The notes under the pieces: model-generated
What the model was told of the DNA's origin: nothing
Seen by the model: only the letters and a program-made list of their open reading frames with translations
The model's database searches: none
Part shown: piece after piece, positions 43,501 to 51,029 of the stretch
How positions within the stretch are numbered: position 1 is the first letter of the stretch
How the letters are laid out: each line of letters opens with the position of its first letter
From: Buttiauxella sp049686335
Lineage (GTDB): Bacteria > Pseudomonadota > Gammaproteobacteria > Enterobacterales > Enterobacteriaceae
DNA length: 64,000 nt
Direction of reading: 5' to 3'
NCBI RefSeq assembly: GCF_049686335.1
Contig: NZ_JBAVHX010000035.1
Location: 62,001-126,000 of the forward strand
Position numbers and translations under genes: made by a program

Positions 43501-44385
43501 TTATTTAAGATCGATGACGCCAGATTTCATAACAAAATCAACATAGTTTTTTAAAATTAACGAATTATTTCTGCTGCTCGGATAGACCATCCAGATATCT
43601 ACCTTTTCAATGGTCCATTCTGGTAGCACTATTTGTAATTTGCTGGCATCAAGATATTGCTGAATAAAATAGCGGGGCAATACAGCAACGCCGGAACCCT
43701 GTAATGCACACTGTAGCAAGTAGGGAAGATTATCCGTCACCTGCCGCGGATTATCCTGTAAGGAGACTACTTCATCATCTTTGGTAAGGTTCAATTTTTT
43801 CCATGTTTTATGAATATGTAAGTCTAATAAATTTAAGTCTTTGGGATGCCTAACAGACTTAGACTTCAAATATTCAGGAGATGCCACAAGCAATCTTTCA
43901 TACTCACCCAGCAATCGACCAATATAAGATTGCTCTACAGGTTTTCCGACCCGGAAGGCAATATCAAAAGCACCTTCGACAGAGCCAAAGAAAGAGTCGG
44001 CTGTGAGCACTTCAATATTCACTTCAGGATTTGCTTTGAGGAAGTCGTGATTCCACTTTGAAAGCGAAGAGATCATTAAACCCGCAGGAGCAATTATCCG
44101 AAGTTTTCCTGCCGGGCGTGCGGTTATTAACTGGATAAACTCATCCGCTTTAGCGCCGATCTCAAGCATCTCATTGCAAAAATAAAGATACTTTTCACCC
44201 GCCGAAGTCAACGAGACACGTCTGGTAGTCCGGTTCAACAGACGGATACCCAGCATCTCTTCGAGTGCGTTTATACGCTGACTGACCCTCGATTTCGGCA
44301 AGTTAAACTGCGTGGCTACTTTGGTAAAGCTACCAGCCGCAGCCAGAGAGGCAAATAGTGCCATGTCCTGGTAGTGCTTATACAT
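43501..44385 (-). CDS. LysR-family regulator (AT-rich region)
   Basis: A 294-residue LysR-type regulator of the DsdC/YafC-like group. HTH residues are FTKVATQFNLPKSRVSQRIN (about 20-39), then LNRTTRRVSLTSAGEKYLYF and a periplasmic-binding-like effector domain from about 90. It is clearly richer in AT than the operons on either side, and has no partner gene with obvious function. Immediate neighbours on the same strand are small unknown genes; its 3' end faces the promoter region of the DUF4310 cluster. Target unknown. Confidence 0.82.
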   Translation of the reverse strand: MYKHYQDMALFASLAAAGSFTKVATQFNLPKSRVSQRINALEEMLGIRLLNRTTRRVSLTSAGEKYLYFCNEMLEIGAKADEFIQLITARPAGKLRIIAPAGLMISSLSKWNHDFLKANPEVNIEVLTADSFFGSVEGAFDIAFRVGKPVEQSYIGRLLGEYERLLVASPEYLKSKSVRHPKDLNLLDLHIHKTWKKLNLTKDDEVVSLQDNPRQVTDNLPYLLQCALQGSGVAVLPRYFIQQYLDASKLQIVLPEWTIEKVDIWMVYPSSRNNSLILKNYVDFVMKSGVIDLK

Positions 44386-44452
44386 TGAGCCTCCTGATCC
44401 ACATTTAAAGAACTATAGATCTGTTTTATATTTTGAACAGAATTTTAAGGTG

Positions 44453-44647
44453 TTAATTGGAATCTCTTTTCCATGGATCTAAAAGAAGCATGTAAAGAAT
44501 ACAGTTGAGTGGGACGCAAAAAACGACGCACATTAAACCATAGATATAGCCTAACAAGCCATGTTCATGTCCAACAAATTTCCCCAAGGCAGGGATGACA
44601 AATAATATAAGTAGTATTGAAATTACCGAGGTGAAAAAAATCTTCAT
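44453..44647 (-). CDS. Small putative membrane protein, unrecognised
   Basis: A 64-residue hydrophobic protein with two predicted membrane segments (about 3-22 and 32-55) joined by a short loop, GKFVGHEHGLLG, and a charged tail DPWKRDSN. I do not recognise a family. It lies 15 nt downstream of another small membrane gene on the same strand, and the ribosome-binding site is weak. It is AT-rich. It could be a real small protein or the remnant of a decayed locus. Confidence 0.45.
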   Translation of the reverse strand: MKIFFTSVISILLILFVIPALGKFVGHEHGLLGYIYGLMCVVFCVPLNCILYMLLLDPWKRDSN

Positions 44648-44662
44648 ATATAGCTCATATAA

Positions 44663-44898
44663 TCAAAGTTGTTTAAAGAAATCACGTAACCGTTTTTTAG
44701 TTCCTGTTCCATACAGTGTTTCATGTTCATTAAATTTTAATGACTCATGAAATTGTTGCGCAATTAGGAGTCTCAATTGCTTACTGAGCAAATGGTCATA
44801 ATAGCAAAGGAAGTTGCACAGATACCCAAAAAAAACAAGAAATATACCAATGTGTATATAGCGCAATTCATTTCCCTATTAATTTTACTGGTTATCAT
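44663..44898 (-). pseudogene. Small membrane protein gene with apparent frameshift at a T8 run
   Basis: From ATG 44898 the first frame reads MITSKINREMNCAIYTLVYF, enters a run of eight T (A8 at 44828-44835 on the plus strand) and stops about 20 codons later. The next frame from the same point reads GYLCNFLCYYDHLLSKQLRL through to the stop at 44663 without interruption. One extra T would join them into a continuous 78-residue protein with one membrane segment. Either the gene is frameshifted, or it varies in phase, or the base call in the homopolymer is wrong. No family recognised. Confidence 0.5.
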
Positions 44899-44925
44899 AT
44901 TCTGGCAAAAGTAAGTTGATAAATT

Positions 44926-45306
44926 TTAAATAGGGTTATTGTTAGTTTTCAAAAGAGGTATATTCCAACTCACAGCTTTCATACAAGCATTCGCAAGATG
45001 GTAGATATCATTGAGCGTTGCTCCAGTCTCAACTGAAAATAATAATGTCTCAGTATTTCTCTCGCGACTGAGTTTATGATGCAAAACAAAGGCCGAGGTG
45101 GTTGTATTATTGTTGAGCCATTTTGGCGCGCCAGAGGAATACCTTGCCCGTTCAATTACGATGGGAAAAACTTCATTATTGTTCTCGCTAATATCAGTCC
45201 ATGCGATGACTCTTAATAGCTGTGCTTTTAATGAAATAGTCTTCCCTGCCTTATCCAATTCAATATCTTTGAGAATCAGATGCATACCGCTTTCAGCTGC
45301 AATCAT
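44926..45306 (-). CDS. Hypothetical protein, unrecognised
   Basis: A 126-residue soluble protein (MIAAESGMHLILKDIELDKA at the start) with alternating beta-strand-like stretches such as TISLKAQLLRVIAWTDIS and FVLHHKLSRERNTETLLFSV and a terminal helix NDIYHLANACMKAVSW. No signal peptide or membrane segment and no recognised family. It lies 27 nt upstream of the frameshifted membrane gene and 136 nt downstream of an exported protein on the same strand. ATG at 45285 (residue 8) is an alternative start. Confidence 0.5.
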   Translation of the reverse strand: MIAAESGMHLILKDIELDKAGKTISLKAQLLRVIAWTDISENNNEVFPIVIERARYSSGAPKWLNNNTTTSAFVLHHKLSRERNTETLLFSVETGATLNDIYHLANACMKAVSWNIPLLKTNNNPI

Positions 45307-45442
45307 ATTTTTACCATTAGTTATACGGAGGAAGACTTTATTTTATTAAGTCTTCCTCTCTTAAATCGTTGAGAGAAAATACAATGTGAGTCGTTAGAAA
45401 TTAAATTCAGACATAAACAGCGATGTATATAATAAATCTTGT

Positions 45443-45814
45443 TTAGGGTTTAACTATTGCGTGTTTGATCATATCGCTTTGGATATCAAGATCTACCGTG
45501 AGTTTCCCTTTTTTCCAGACTGCTGGCGCAGTGTTCTGGAACCCATAGCCGGTAAGGGCTTCATAGGCAGCATCCGTTTTTTGAGCGACAACCGAATCGC
45601 GTAAAAAAGATGTCAATTCCTGACGTTCGGTTGCATCAGTTGAGCGCATATTCTCTGCTTTGCTCTTGTTAATGTCGCAGCCATTGCCATCTGTTAATTG
45701 TGTGCATCCGCTTCGCTCAAGTTGCTGTCTATATTTTTCGCTGATTGCGTGAGCAGGCATGGAAAGCAGAGCGAATAGCGTTGTGAGAGTGATAACGACT
45801 GTTTTATGTTTCAT
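45443..45814 (-). CDS. Exported small protein, unrecognised
   Basis: A 123-residue protein with a clear Sec signal peptide (MKHKTVVITLTTLFALLSMP, cleavage after AHA at 23). The mature protein has two cysteines in RSGCTQLTDGNGCDINKSK that probably form a disulfide in the periplasm, and a final strand KLTVDLDIQSDMIKHAIV. The ribosome-binding site is GGAG before ATG 45814. No family recognised. It heads a run of four minus-strand genes. Confidence 0.6.
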   Translation of the reverse strand: MKHKTVVITLTTLFALLSMPAHAISEKYRQQLERSGCTQLTDGNGCDINKSKAENMRSTDATERQELTSFLRDSVVAQKTDAAYEALTGYGFQNTAPAVWKKGKLTVDLDIQSDMIKHAIVKP

Positions 45815-46145
45815 AACTGCTTTTCTCCGGTAAAACTTGTCTGCATGTAGATACTCGTTTCATCACGTATCCACTGGGTATTTCTTGATACCAATGTTAT
45901 GCGTTTTTGACGGCAGATAAAGTCTAATAAAATGAACAATAGATCGTTATTTGTAGAACAATAGTTTTTGCTATGTGCGGAAGCTGACGATCTCAGTCGC
46001 TCGCCTGGATATATTTTTAAGCGAATAACCAAATCGGAAGCTGCCTCGCAATGCGGTGCGTTGGAGGTAGGTAAGTGGAAGAAAATTCGTAGAATACGCG
46101 TGGGTGCTTGAGACTGGCTGTCTCAGGAACTTACCGAAAGGCAGA
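45815..46145. other. Intergenic stretch upstream of hok/sok
   Basis: It should hold the minus-strand promoter of the exported protein and, near 46100, the plus-strand promoter of the hok mRNA (GGGTGCTTGAGACTGGCTGT resembles the 5' leader of chromosomal hok loci). An open frame at 45811-46032 on the minus strand lacks a ribosome-binding site and is not called. Nothing else is seen. Confidence 0.4.
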
Positions 46146-46147
46146 CA

Positions 46148-46212
46148 GGAAAAAGCCCCACTTGACTATTAATCAAAGTGAGGCCTCCCAATGCTCGACA
46201 CATTGAGGTTAG
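46148..46212 (-). ncRNA. sok: Sok-type antisense RNA
   Basis: On the minus strand, opposite the mok start, lies a short RNA ending in an intrinsic terminator: CCTCACTTTGA-TTAATAG-TCAAGTGGGG followed by CTTTTT (46183-46150). This is the arrangement of Sok RNAs, which bind the hok mRNA leader, block mok translation and so silence hok. The 5' end at about 46212 is estimated. Confidence 0.7.
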
Positions 46213-46403
46213 CCTCTTACCAGCCTGATGGCAAGGAGAAGCAAACCATGAAACCGCACCACATTATCGTCTGGTGTCTGCTCATTTTCTGTATCACGAT
46301 TTTGGCATTCACCTGTTTAACCGGTCGTTCGCTCTACGAACTGCGAATACGGAATGGCGACAAGGAGGTAGCGGCAACAATGGCTTGTGAATCACAACGG
46401 TAG
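46191..46403 (+). CDS. mok: Mok leader/overlapping reading frame
   Basis: A 70-codon frame, MLDTLRLASYQPDGKEKQT followed in frame by the whole Hok sequence. It has the same size and design as MokC of E. coli, where translation of the upstream part is needed to allow Hok translation and is the target of Sok RNA. Its start overlaps the predicted Sok RNA. Confidence 0.75.
   Translation: MLDTLRLASYQPDGKEKQTMKPHHIIVWCLLIFCITILAFTCLTGRSLYELRIRNGDKEVAATMACESQR
46248..46403 (+). CDS. hok: Hok/Gef-family type I toxin
   Basis: A 51-residue membrane toxin. One transmembrane helix (about 5-24, IIVWCLLIFCITILAFTCLT) is followed by the family tail ELRIRNGDKEVAATMACESQ. AAGGAG at 46233-46238 precedes ATG 46248. 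Hok inserts in the inner membrane and depolarises it. Two family positions look exchanged: the usual Cys of SLCEL is Tyr30 and the usual Tyr of MAYES is Cys47. It sits in an AT-rich accessory stretch with mok and sok complete, so the locus may still be functional. Confidence 0.88.
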   Translation: MKPHHIIVWCLLIFCITILAFTCLTGRSLYELRIRNGDKEVAATMACESQR

Positions 46404-46412
46404 GAGCAATCC

Positions 46413-46463
46413 GGCGGGGGAAACCCCGCCAACTGTGAAAGGTATTTGGCTCAAGCACCCTTC
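46413..46463. repeat. Terminator-containing 51-bp repeat, copy 1
   Basis: GGCGGGGGAAACCCCGCC is followed by ACTGTGAAAGGTATTTGGCT and CACCCTTC. It lies directly after the stop of the minus-strand BhsA-like gene and after hok. Copy 2 is at 46842-46892; its 18-bp hairpin is the exact reverse complement of this one while the flank keeps orientation. It probably acts as an intrinsic terminator. Confidence 0.75.
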
Positions 46464-46464
46464 G

Positions 46465-46674
46465 TTATTTGGTCAACTCAGCGGTCATGTGTACGCGGTT
46501 GTCGAACTGAGCGCTGGTGATTTTATAAGAGGCGCCCTGTTCAGCAGCTTTTGCGGCAATTTTTGCTTCTGCACGGTCAAGAGTAGAAGCCGTGGTGCTG
46601 ATGCTTTGAGCAAATGCACCGAATGACATGACAGAGAGAGCAGTAACTACAGCAAAAGTTTTGATGGTTTTCAT
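46465..46674 (-). CDS. BhsA/McbA-like (DUF1471) periplasmic protein
   Basis: A 69-residue secreted protein. The signal peptide MKTIKTFAVVTALSVMSFGA is cleaved after FAQ (about 23), followed by one short DUF1471 domain (AEAKIAAKAAEQGASYKITS, then a final strand VHMTAELTK). Proteins of this family (BhsA, McbA, YhcN, YahO) are small stress- or biofilm-related periplasmic proteins. AAGGAA precedes the ATG. It is flanked by two copies of a terminator-like repeat, so it is a discrete cassette between hok and the TRAP operon. Confidence 0.78.
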   Translation of the reverse strand: MKTIKTFAVVTALSVMSFGAFAQSISTTASTLDRAEAKIAAKAAEQGASYKITSAQFDNRVHMTAELTK

Positions 46675-46841
46675 GGTGGTATTCCTTAAGTCGTTTATCT
46701 GTTGTAGAGCGTTGTTGCTCTGATGTGATAAATGATAGGACGACCTGAGAATGATTAAAATCGAAACAATTTGCCTATGTTATTCAAAAAATCAGAATGA
46801 TGTTTAGTGACGGTAAATCGCCCTTCCCTGGATATAAATCT

Positions 46842-46892
46842 GGCGGGGTTTCCCCCGCCAGACTGTTAAAGGCATTTGGCTAGCACCCTTCT
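46842..46892. repeat. Terminator-containing 51-bp repeat, copy 2
   Basis: GGCGGGGTTTCCCCCGCC is followed by ACTGTTAAAGGCATTTGGCT and CACCCTTC, just after the stop of the TRAP large-permease gene. See copy 1 at 46413. Confidence 0.75.
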
Positions 46893-46893
46893 T

Positions 46894-48201
46894 TTATTTC
46901 ACCAACCCCATGCTCTGTGGCAACGCCATGGAGATAGACGGTAAGTACGTTACCAACATCAGCACCACGGCAATCACCGCGAAGAATGGCAGCAGCGGTT
47001 TGATCACGCGCTCAATCTTAATATCCCCCACCTTACAGCCGGTAAATAAGATTGGCCCAACCGGCGGCGTAATCGTGCCGAGTGACAGGTTAAATACCAT
47101 CATGATGCCGAACTGAACCGGGTCCATACCAAACTGCATACAAATTGGCAGGAAGATTGGGGTGAAGATGAGTACCGCAGGCGTTGGGTCCATAAAGGTG
47201 CCCACCAGCAGTAATACCACGTTCATAATCAGCAGAATGATGATAAAGCTGTCGGTCGCTGAAAGCAGACCTGAAGCAATCAGCGCAGGGATTTTAGTAA
47301 ATGCCATCACCCACGACATAATCGATGACGCTGCCAGCATGAAAATAACAATCGCTGTCATTTTCGCCGTGTTGAGGAATATCTGCGGTAAATCTTCAAC
47401 TTTGATATTGCGATAAATGATGCCCAGAACCAGCGAATAAACCACCGCAATGGCTGACGCTTCGGTTGCGGTAAATACGCCACCCAGAATGCCGCCGATA
47501 ACCACGACAATCATCATCAGGCTTGGTATTGCATCGAACAAAATACGCAGAGTCTGGCCTTTATTCGCAGAACGATCTGCAACATAACCGCGGCGTTTCG
47601 CAATGAAACCCGCCACCAGCATGACGCCTAAGCCCCACAAAATACCTGGGATATAACCGGCCATAAACAGCGCAGAGATAGAGACGCTGCCCGCAACGGT
47701 TGCATAGACAATCAGTGAGTTACTCGGTGGAATAAGCATACCCGTTGGGGCAGAGGCGATATTCACCGCCGCGCTAAACGCCGGGTCGTAGTTCTCTTTT
47801 TTCTGAATCGGCGACATGATGCCACCCACCGCTGCCGCAGAGGCCACACCAGAACCGCTGATGGAACCAAACAGCATGTTGGCGACCACGTTGGTCTGCG
47901 CTAATGGACCTGGCAGGAAGTTACTGATCATCTTTGCACAGTTAATTAAACGAATGGCTATCCCGCCATTGTTCATTAAATTCCCGGCCAGAATAAAGAA
48001 AGGAATGGCTAATAAGGCAAATGAATCAAGACCAACAAATACGCGCTGGGCGGAGGTTAATATCGCGCCATCAAAAGGTAAAATAAGTAACATTGAGGCA
48101 AAGGACGAAATCCCGATACTGATACTAATTGGCGTTCCCGCTATCAGTAAAATAAAGACTCCGCAGAACATTACCAGAGCAACAATAATTGCAATATCCA
48201 T
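46894..48201 (-). CDS. TRAP transporter large permease (DctM type)
   Basis: A 435-residue membrane protein of the DctM family with about twelve hydrophobic segments. Conserved motifs include AIPFFILAGNLMNNGGIAIR, the GSISGSGVASAAAVGGIM helix-break, IPPSNSLIVYATVAGSVS, and GTITPPVGPILFTGCKVG. It forms the sodium-driven translocation channel of a tripartite carboxylate transporter with the Q subunit encoded immediately upstream. The proteins are not similar enough to a named enteric TRAP system (for example YiaN) for a symbol. Confidence 0.9.
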   Translation of the reverse strand: MDIAIIVALVMFCGVFILLIAGTPISISIGISSFASMLLILPFDGAILTSAQRVFVGLDSFALLAIPFFILAGNLMNNGGIAIRLINCAKMISNFLPGPLAQTNVVANMLFGSISGSGVASAAAVGGIMSPIQKKENYDPAFSAAVNIASAPTGMLIPPSNSLIVYATVAGSVSISALFMAGYIPGILWGLGVMLVAGFIAKRRGYVADRSANKGQTLRILFDAIPSLMMIVVVIGGILGGVFTATEASAIAVVYSLVLGIIYRNIKVEDLPQIFLNTAKMTAIVIFMLAASSIMSWVMAFTKIPALIASGLLSATDSFIIILLIMNVVLLLVGTFMDPTPAVLIFTPIFLPICMQFGMDPVQFGIMMVFNLSLGTITPPVGPILFTGCKVGDIKIERVIKPLLPFFAVIAVVLMLVTYLPSISMALPQSMGLVK

Positions 48202-48213
48202 GTCGACACCTAA

Positions 48214-48756
48214 TCAATCTTGTTTCGAAGAAAACTTTCTGAACAGCCCATATTGGTTATACAGGCAATAGAACAGCGTCATTGCGCCGCTTAACGGAAT
48301 CGCAATGTAGATAATGCCGATAGGGATTTGTAATGCGGAATCAAGCTGTGCCATCTGGCGGCTCATACCGATATAACCACCGATAGTCAGCACCAGCAAG
48401 GCAAATACAGAAGTGGCAAGCTCACCGATAATTTCCATTGAAATACGCAGCTTACGTGGCATTTTATCGCGCATAAAGGTAATCGCCATATGCTCACGCA
48501 GGCCAAAAACGTAGGCTCCGCCAATAAGCACTAACCAGATAAACAAATAACGCGCTAACACTTCGCTCACCGCACTCGGGCTATTAAACAGATAACGGGA
48601 TGCGACCTGCCACGTCACTAATAACGTCATTAAACCCACAATCAGAATACACAGCGAGGAGGCAACTTTATCGACGACCTGTTTTACTCGCGTGACCTGC
48701 GAATAAAAATCAGATTTGGACACGGCAGTTGAGGGGGTGGATTGAACAGCTTTCAT
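48214..48756 (-). CDS. TRAP transporter small permease (DctQ type)
   Basis: A 180-residue DctQ-family subunit with four predicted membrane segments. The typical VLARYLFIWLVLIGGAYVFG and REHMAITFMRDKMPRKLR motifs are present. It binds DctM and is needed for transport. It lies 12 nt upstream of the M gene and 46 nt after the P gene. Confidence 0.9.
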   Translation of the reverse strand: MKAVQSTPSTAVSKSDFYSQVTRVKQVVDKVASSLCILIVGLMTLLVTWQVASRYLFNSPSAVSEVLARYLFIWLVLIGGAYVFGLREHMAITFMRDKMPRKLRISMEIIGELATSVFALLVLTIGGYIGMSRQMAQLDSALQIPIGIIYIAIPLSGAMTLFYCLYNQYGLFRKFSSKQD

Positions 48757-48802
48757 TTATATCTCCACGGGGGCATTCCTGCCCCCTGACTTCTAAGCCG
48801 AA

Positions 48803-49816
48803 TTACCTGGCCAATTCACGAATTGTTTCGTACAACGCTTTTTGCTCAGGCGTGGTCAACATCGCTGCCTGCAGAGGTTTGCAACGCTCCTGGAAGGGTT
48901 TGATATCCACTTCAGTAAAGGTTGCGCCGTTGTCAGTCGCGGTTTTACGTGCACCATCAAGGGCCTTATCCCACAAATCAAACTGTGTCGCGGTGCTCTC
49001 TTTGGCTAGCTTGCGGAATACTTCCTGATCCTTTTCATCCATTTTGGCAATGAAGTTTTCGTTCGCTACCAGCAAGTCAGCAACCATCACGTGACGCGTG
49101 TTCGAGAAATAAGGAGCCACTTCGTATTGCTTGAGGTCAGCGTAGGTAATTTCGTTGTTTTCAGCGCCATCCAGAACGCCTTGCTGAATAGCGGAATAGA
49201 CTTCACCCTGGCCCATGGGTACGCCAGTGCCGCCCATGCAGCTGAGCATTTTGATCATCGTGTCAGACTGCATGACACGGATTTTTTTACCGTTCATGTC
49301 CGCCGGGCTGGTGACCGCTGAACCTTTGGTGTAAACGCTACGTGCGCCTGCGGTATACGCAGTCATCACTTCAAAACCCGTGCCTTTAGTGGAAGCAAAC
49401 AAGCTATCGAGCACACCAGAAGTAAACACTTTGCGCTGATGTTCAGGGTTGTCGTAGACGTACGGCATGGCCAGAACAGAGAAGTTTTTATTGAAGTTTT
49501 CGACCAGTGGATTCGCCACGACTGCCATTTGAATGGCGCCAGACTGTACCAGTTCTAATGAAGCACGTTGATCACCCAGCAGTTCGTTCGGGTGGATTTC
49601 GAGTTTGTAACGGCCATCCGTTGCAGCTTCCAGCTTATCGCTGAAAGAAACTAAGGCTTTGTATTGTGGGTTGTTTTCAGACTGGTTAAATGCAGTTTTC
49701 AGCGTTACGGTGCCCGTTTTGGCAGCGTCATCGCCACATCCGCTAAGCAGGATTGTTGCTGCAACAGCGGTCGCAACGAGCGAAATTCTTGGCATAACTT
49801 GTTTCAAATCCAGCAT
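48803..49816 (-). CDS. TRAP transporter substrate-binding lipoprotein (DctP type)
   Basis: A 337-residue DctP-family extracytoplasmic binding protein. It has a lipoprotein signal with lipobox LSGC (Cys27), which is less usual than a soluble DctP. Motifs are LELVQSGAIQMAVVANPLVE, VMQSDTMIKMLSCMGGTGVP and GQGEVYSAIQQGVLDGAENN; the MxSxxM-type segment precedes the ligand-binding pocket. AGGGAG precedes the ATG. It is divergent from mdcR, with malonate genes beyond, so malonate or another dicarboxylate is a reasonable candidate ligand. That is inference from context. Confidence 0.88.
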   Translation of the reverse strand: MLDLKQVMPRISLVATAVAATILLSGCGDDAAKTGTVTLKTAFNQSENNPQYKALVSFSDKLEAATDGRYKLEIHPNELLGDQRASLELVQSGAIQMAVVANPLVENFNKNFSVLAMPYVYDNPEHQRKVFTSGVLDSLFASTKGTGFEVMTAYTAGARSVYTKGSAVTSPADMNGKKIRVMQSDTMIKMLSCMGGTGVPMGQGEVYSAIQQGVLDGAENNEITYADLKQYEVAPYFSNTRHVMVADLLVANENFIAKMDEKDQEVFRKLAKESTATQFDLWDKALDGARKTATDNGATFTEVDIKPFQERCKPLQAAMLTTPEQKALYETIRELAR

Positions 49817-50090
49817 CCCTAATACTCCCTGATATCCATAGTTTCGTTACGGAATTAATTCGTTTCGGAAGTATTTACTCACTGAACTATGAGAAAATGA
49901 AACATTATTTCACTCAATTAGAAATTTCGATTCAATTTGCAATTCAGATCTCAAAACCACACCGCCACACGATCAAAAAACATACAAATATTGTCTTTAA
50001 AAACAACAAATAGATGATGAGCCCGTGAAGAAATAATGGTTTTAGGATACTTTATGGGAAATTTCCAGGGCCAGGGCATTCAGGCAATCA

Positions 50091-51029
50091 ATGAAAATAG
50101 ACGCAGAAATCACCTTCCGTAAGCTCGAAATATTCATGTCGTTTATGGAAAAGGGAAACATTGCCCGTACAGCCGAGGCGCTGGGGATTAGCGGTGTGAG
50201 CGTCCATCGTGCATTGCATACCCTTGAAGAAGGCGTTCGTTGCCCCTTATTTATTCATAAAGGCCGCAATCTGGTGCCTCTGCCAGCAGCATTAACGCTG
50301 CTGGAACACAGCAAAGAAGCGGTGGAATTGATGGCGCGTGGCATTGCGCAGACCCGCCAGGCGGCAGGGGTTGGACAGGGGCGACTGCGTATTGGCACGC
50401 TCTATTCTTTGACGCTCGAAACCGTCCCACGTTTGATCATGGGGATGAAACTTCGTCGCCCGGAACTGGAAATGGATCTCACCATGGGTTCCAATCAGAT
50501 GCTGCTCAATATGCTCGAAGACGGTGTTCTGGATGCGATTCTGATTTCAATTTCTGAAAGTGAAATCGACCGTAACCACCTCGAAGTGCTGCCACTTTTC
50601 CAGGACGATATTTTTCTCGCGGCATCCAGCACCTCTCCGCTCGATAGCAGTAAGCTCGCGGATCTTCGCGATTATCGTGATGAAAAATTTGTTTCCCTCG
50701 CTGAAGGATTTGCGACCTATAACGGTTTCCAGGAGGCGTTTCACATCGCTGGTTTTGAGCCACAAATTGTGACGCGTGTGAACGATATTTTCTCAATGCT
50801 GAGTCTGGTGCAGGCGGGCGTGGGATTGTCGTTAATGCCGGGGCGGATGAAGAAAGTCTATGAAAATTCAGTGCAATTGCTCAAGCTCGCCGAACCGTAT
50901 CAAATGAAACAGTCCATCGCGATTGTTTTTGCCCGCAACCGCGAACTGGACCCGAACCTGCTGGCATTAGCCGCTGAAGGGCGCATGTACGCCCGTTCGT
51001 TTACGGATGCGCCTAACGCTGCGCTTTAA
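50091..51029 (+). CDS. mdcR: Malonate operon LysR regulator MdcR
   Basis: A 312-residue LysR regulator with ITFRKLEIFMSFMEKGNIAR at the N-terminus and VSVHRALHTLEEGVRCPLF in the HTH. A GRLRIGTLYSLTLETVPRLI segment follows. It closely resembles the MdcR regulator of Klebsiella malonate decarboxylase as I remember it. It is divergent from the TRAP operon (274-bp gap) and convergent with mdcH, whose coding end it overlaps by 17 nt. It may control both operons. Confidence 0.88.
   Translation: MKIDAEITFRKLEIFMSFMEKGNIARTAEALGISGVSVHRALHTLEEGVRCPLFIHKGRNLVPLPAALTLLEHSKEAVELMARGIAQTRQAAGVGQGRLRIGTLYSLTLETVPRLIMGMKLRRPELEMDLTMGSNQMLLNMLEDGVLDAILISISESEIDRNHLEVLPLFQDDIFLAASSTSPLDSSKLADLRDYRDEKFVSLAEGFATYNGFQEAFHIAGFEPQIVTRVNDIFSMLSLVQAGVGLSLMPGRMKKVYENSVQLLKLAEPYQMKQSIAIVFARNRELDPNLLALAAEGRMYARSFTDAPNAAL

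Noticed and set aside
45811..46032. 73-codon minus-strand frame upstream of the exported protein
   Set aside because: No ribosome-binding site, no recognisable protein features, and it occupies the likely promoter of the exported-protein gene.
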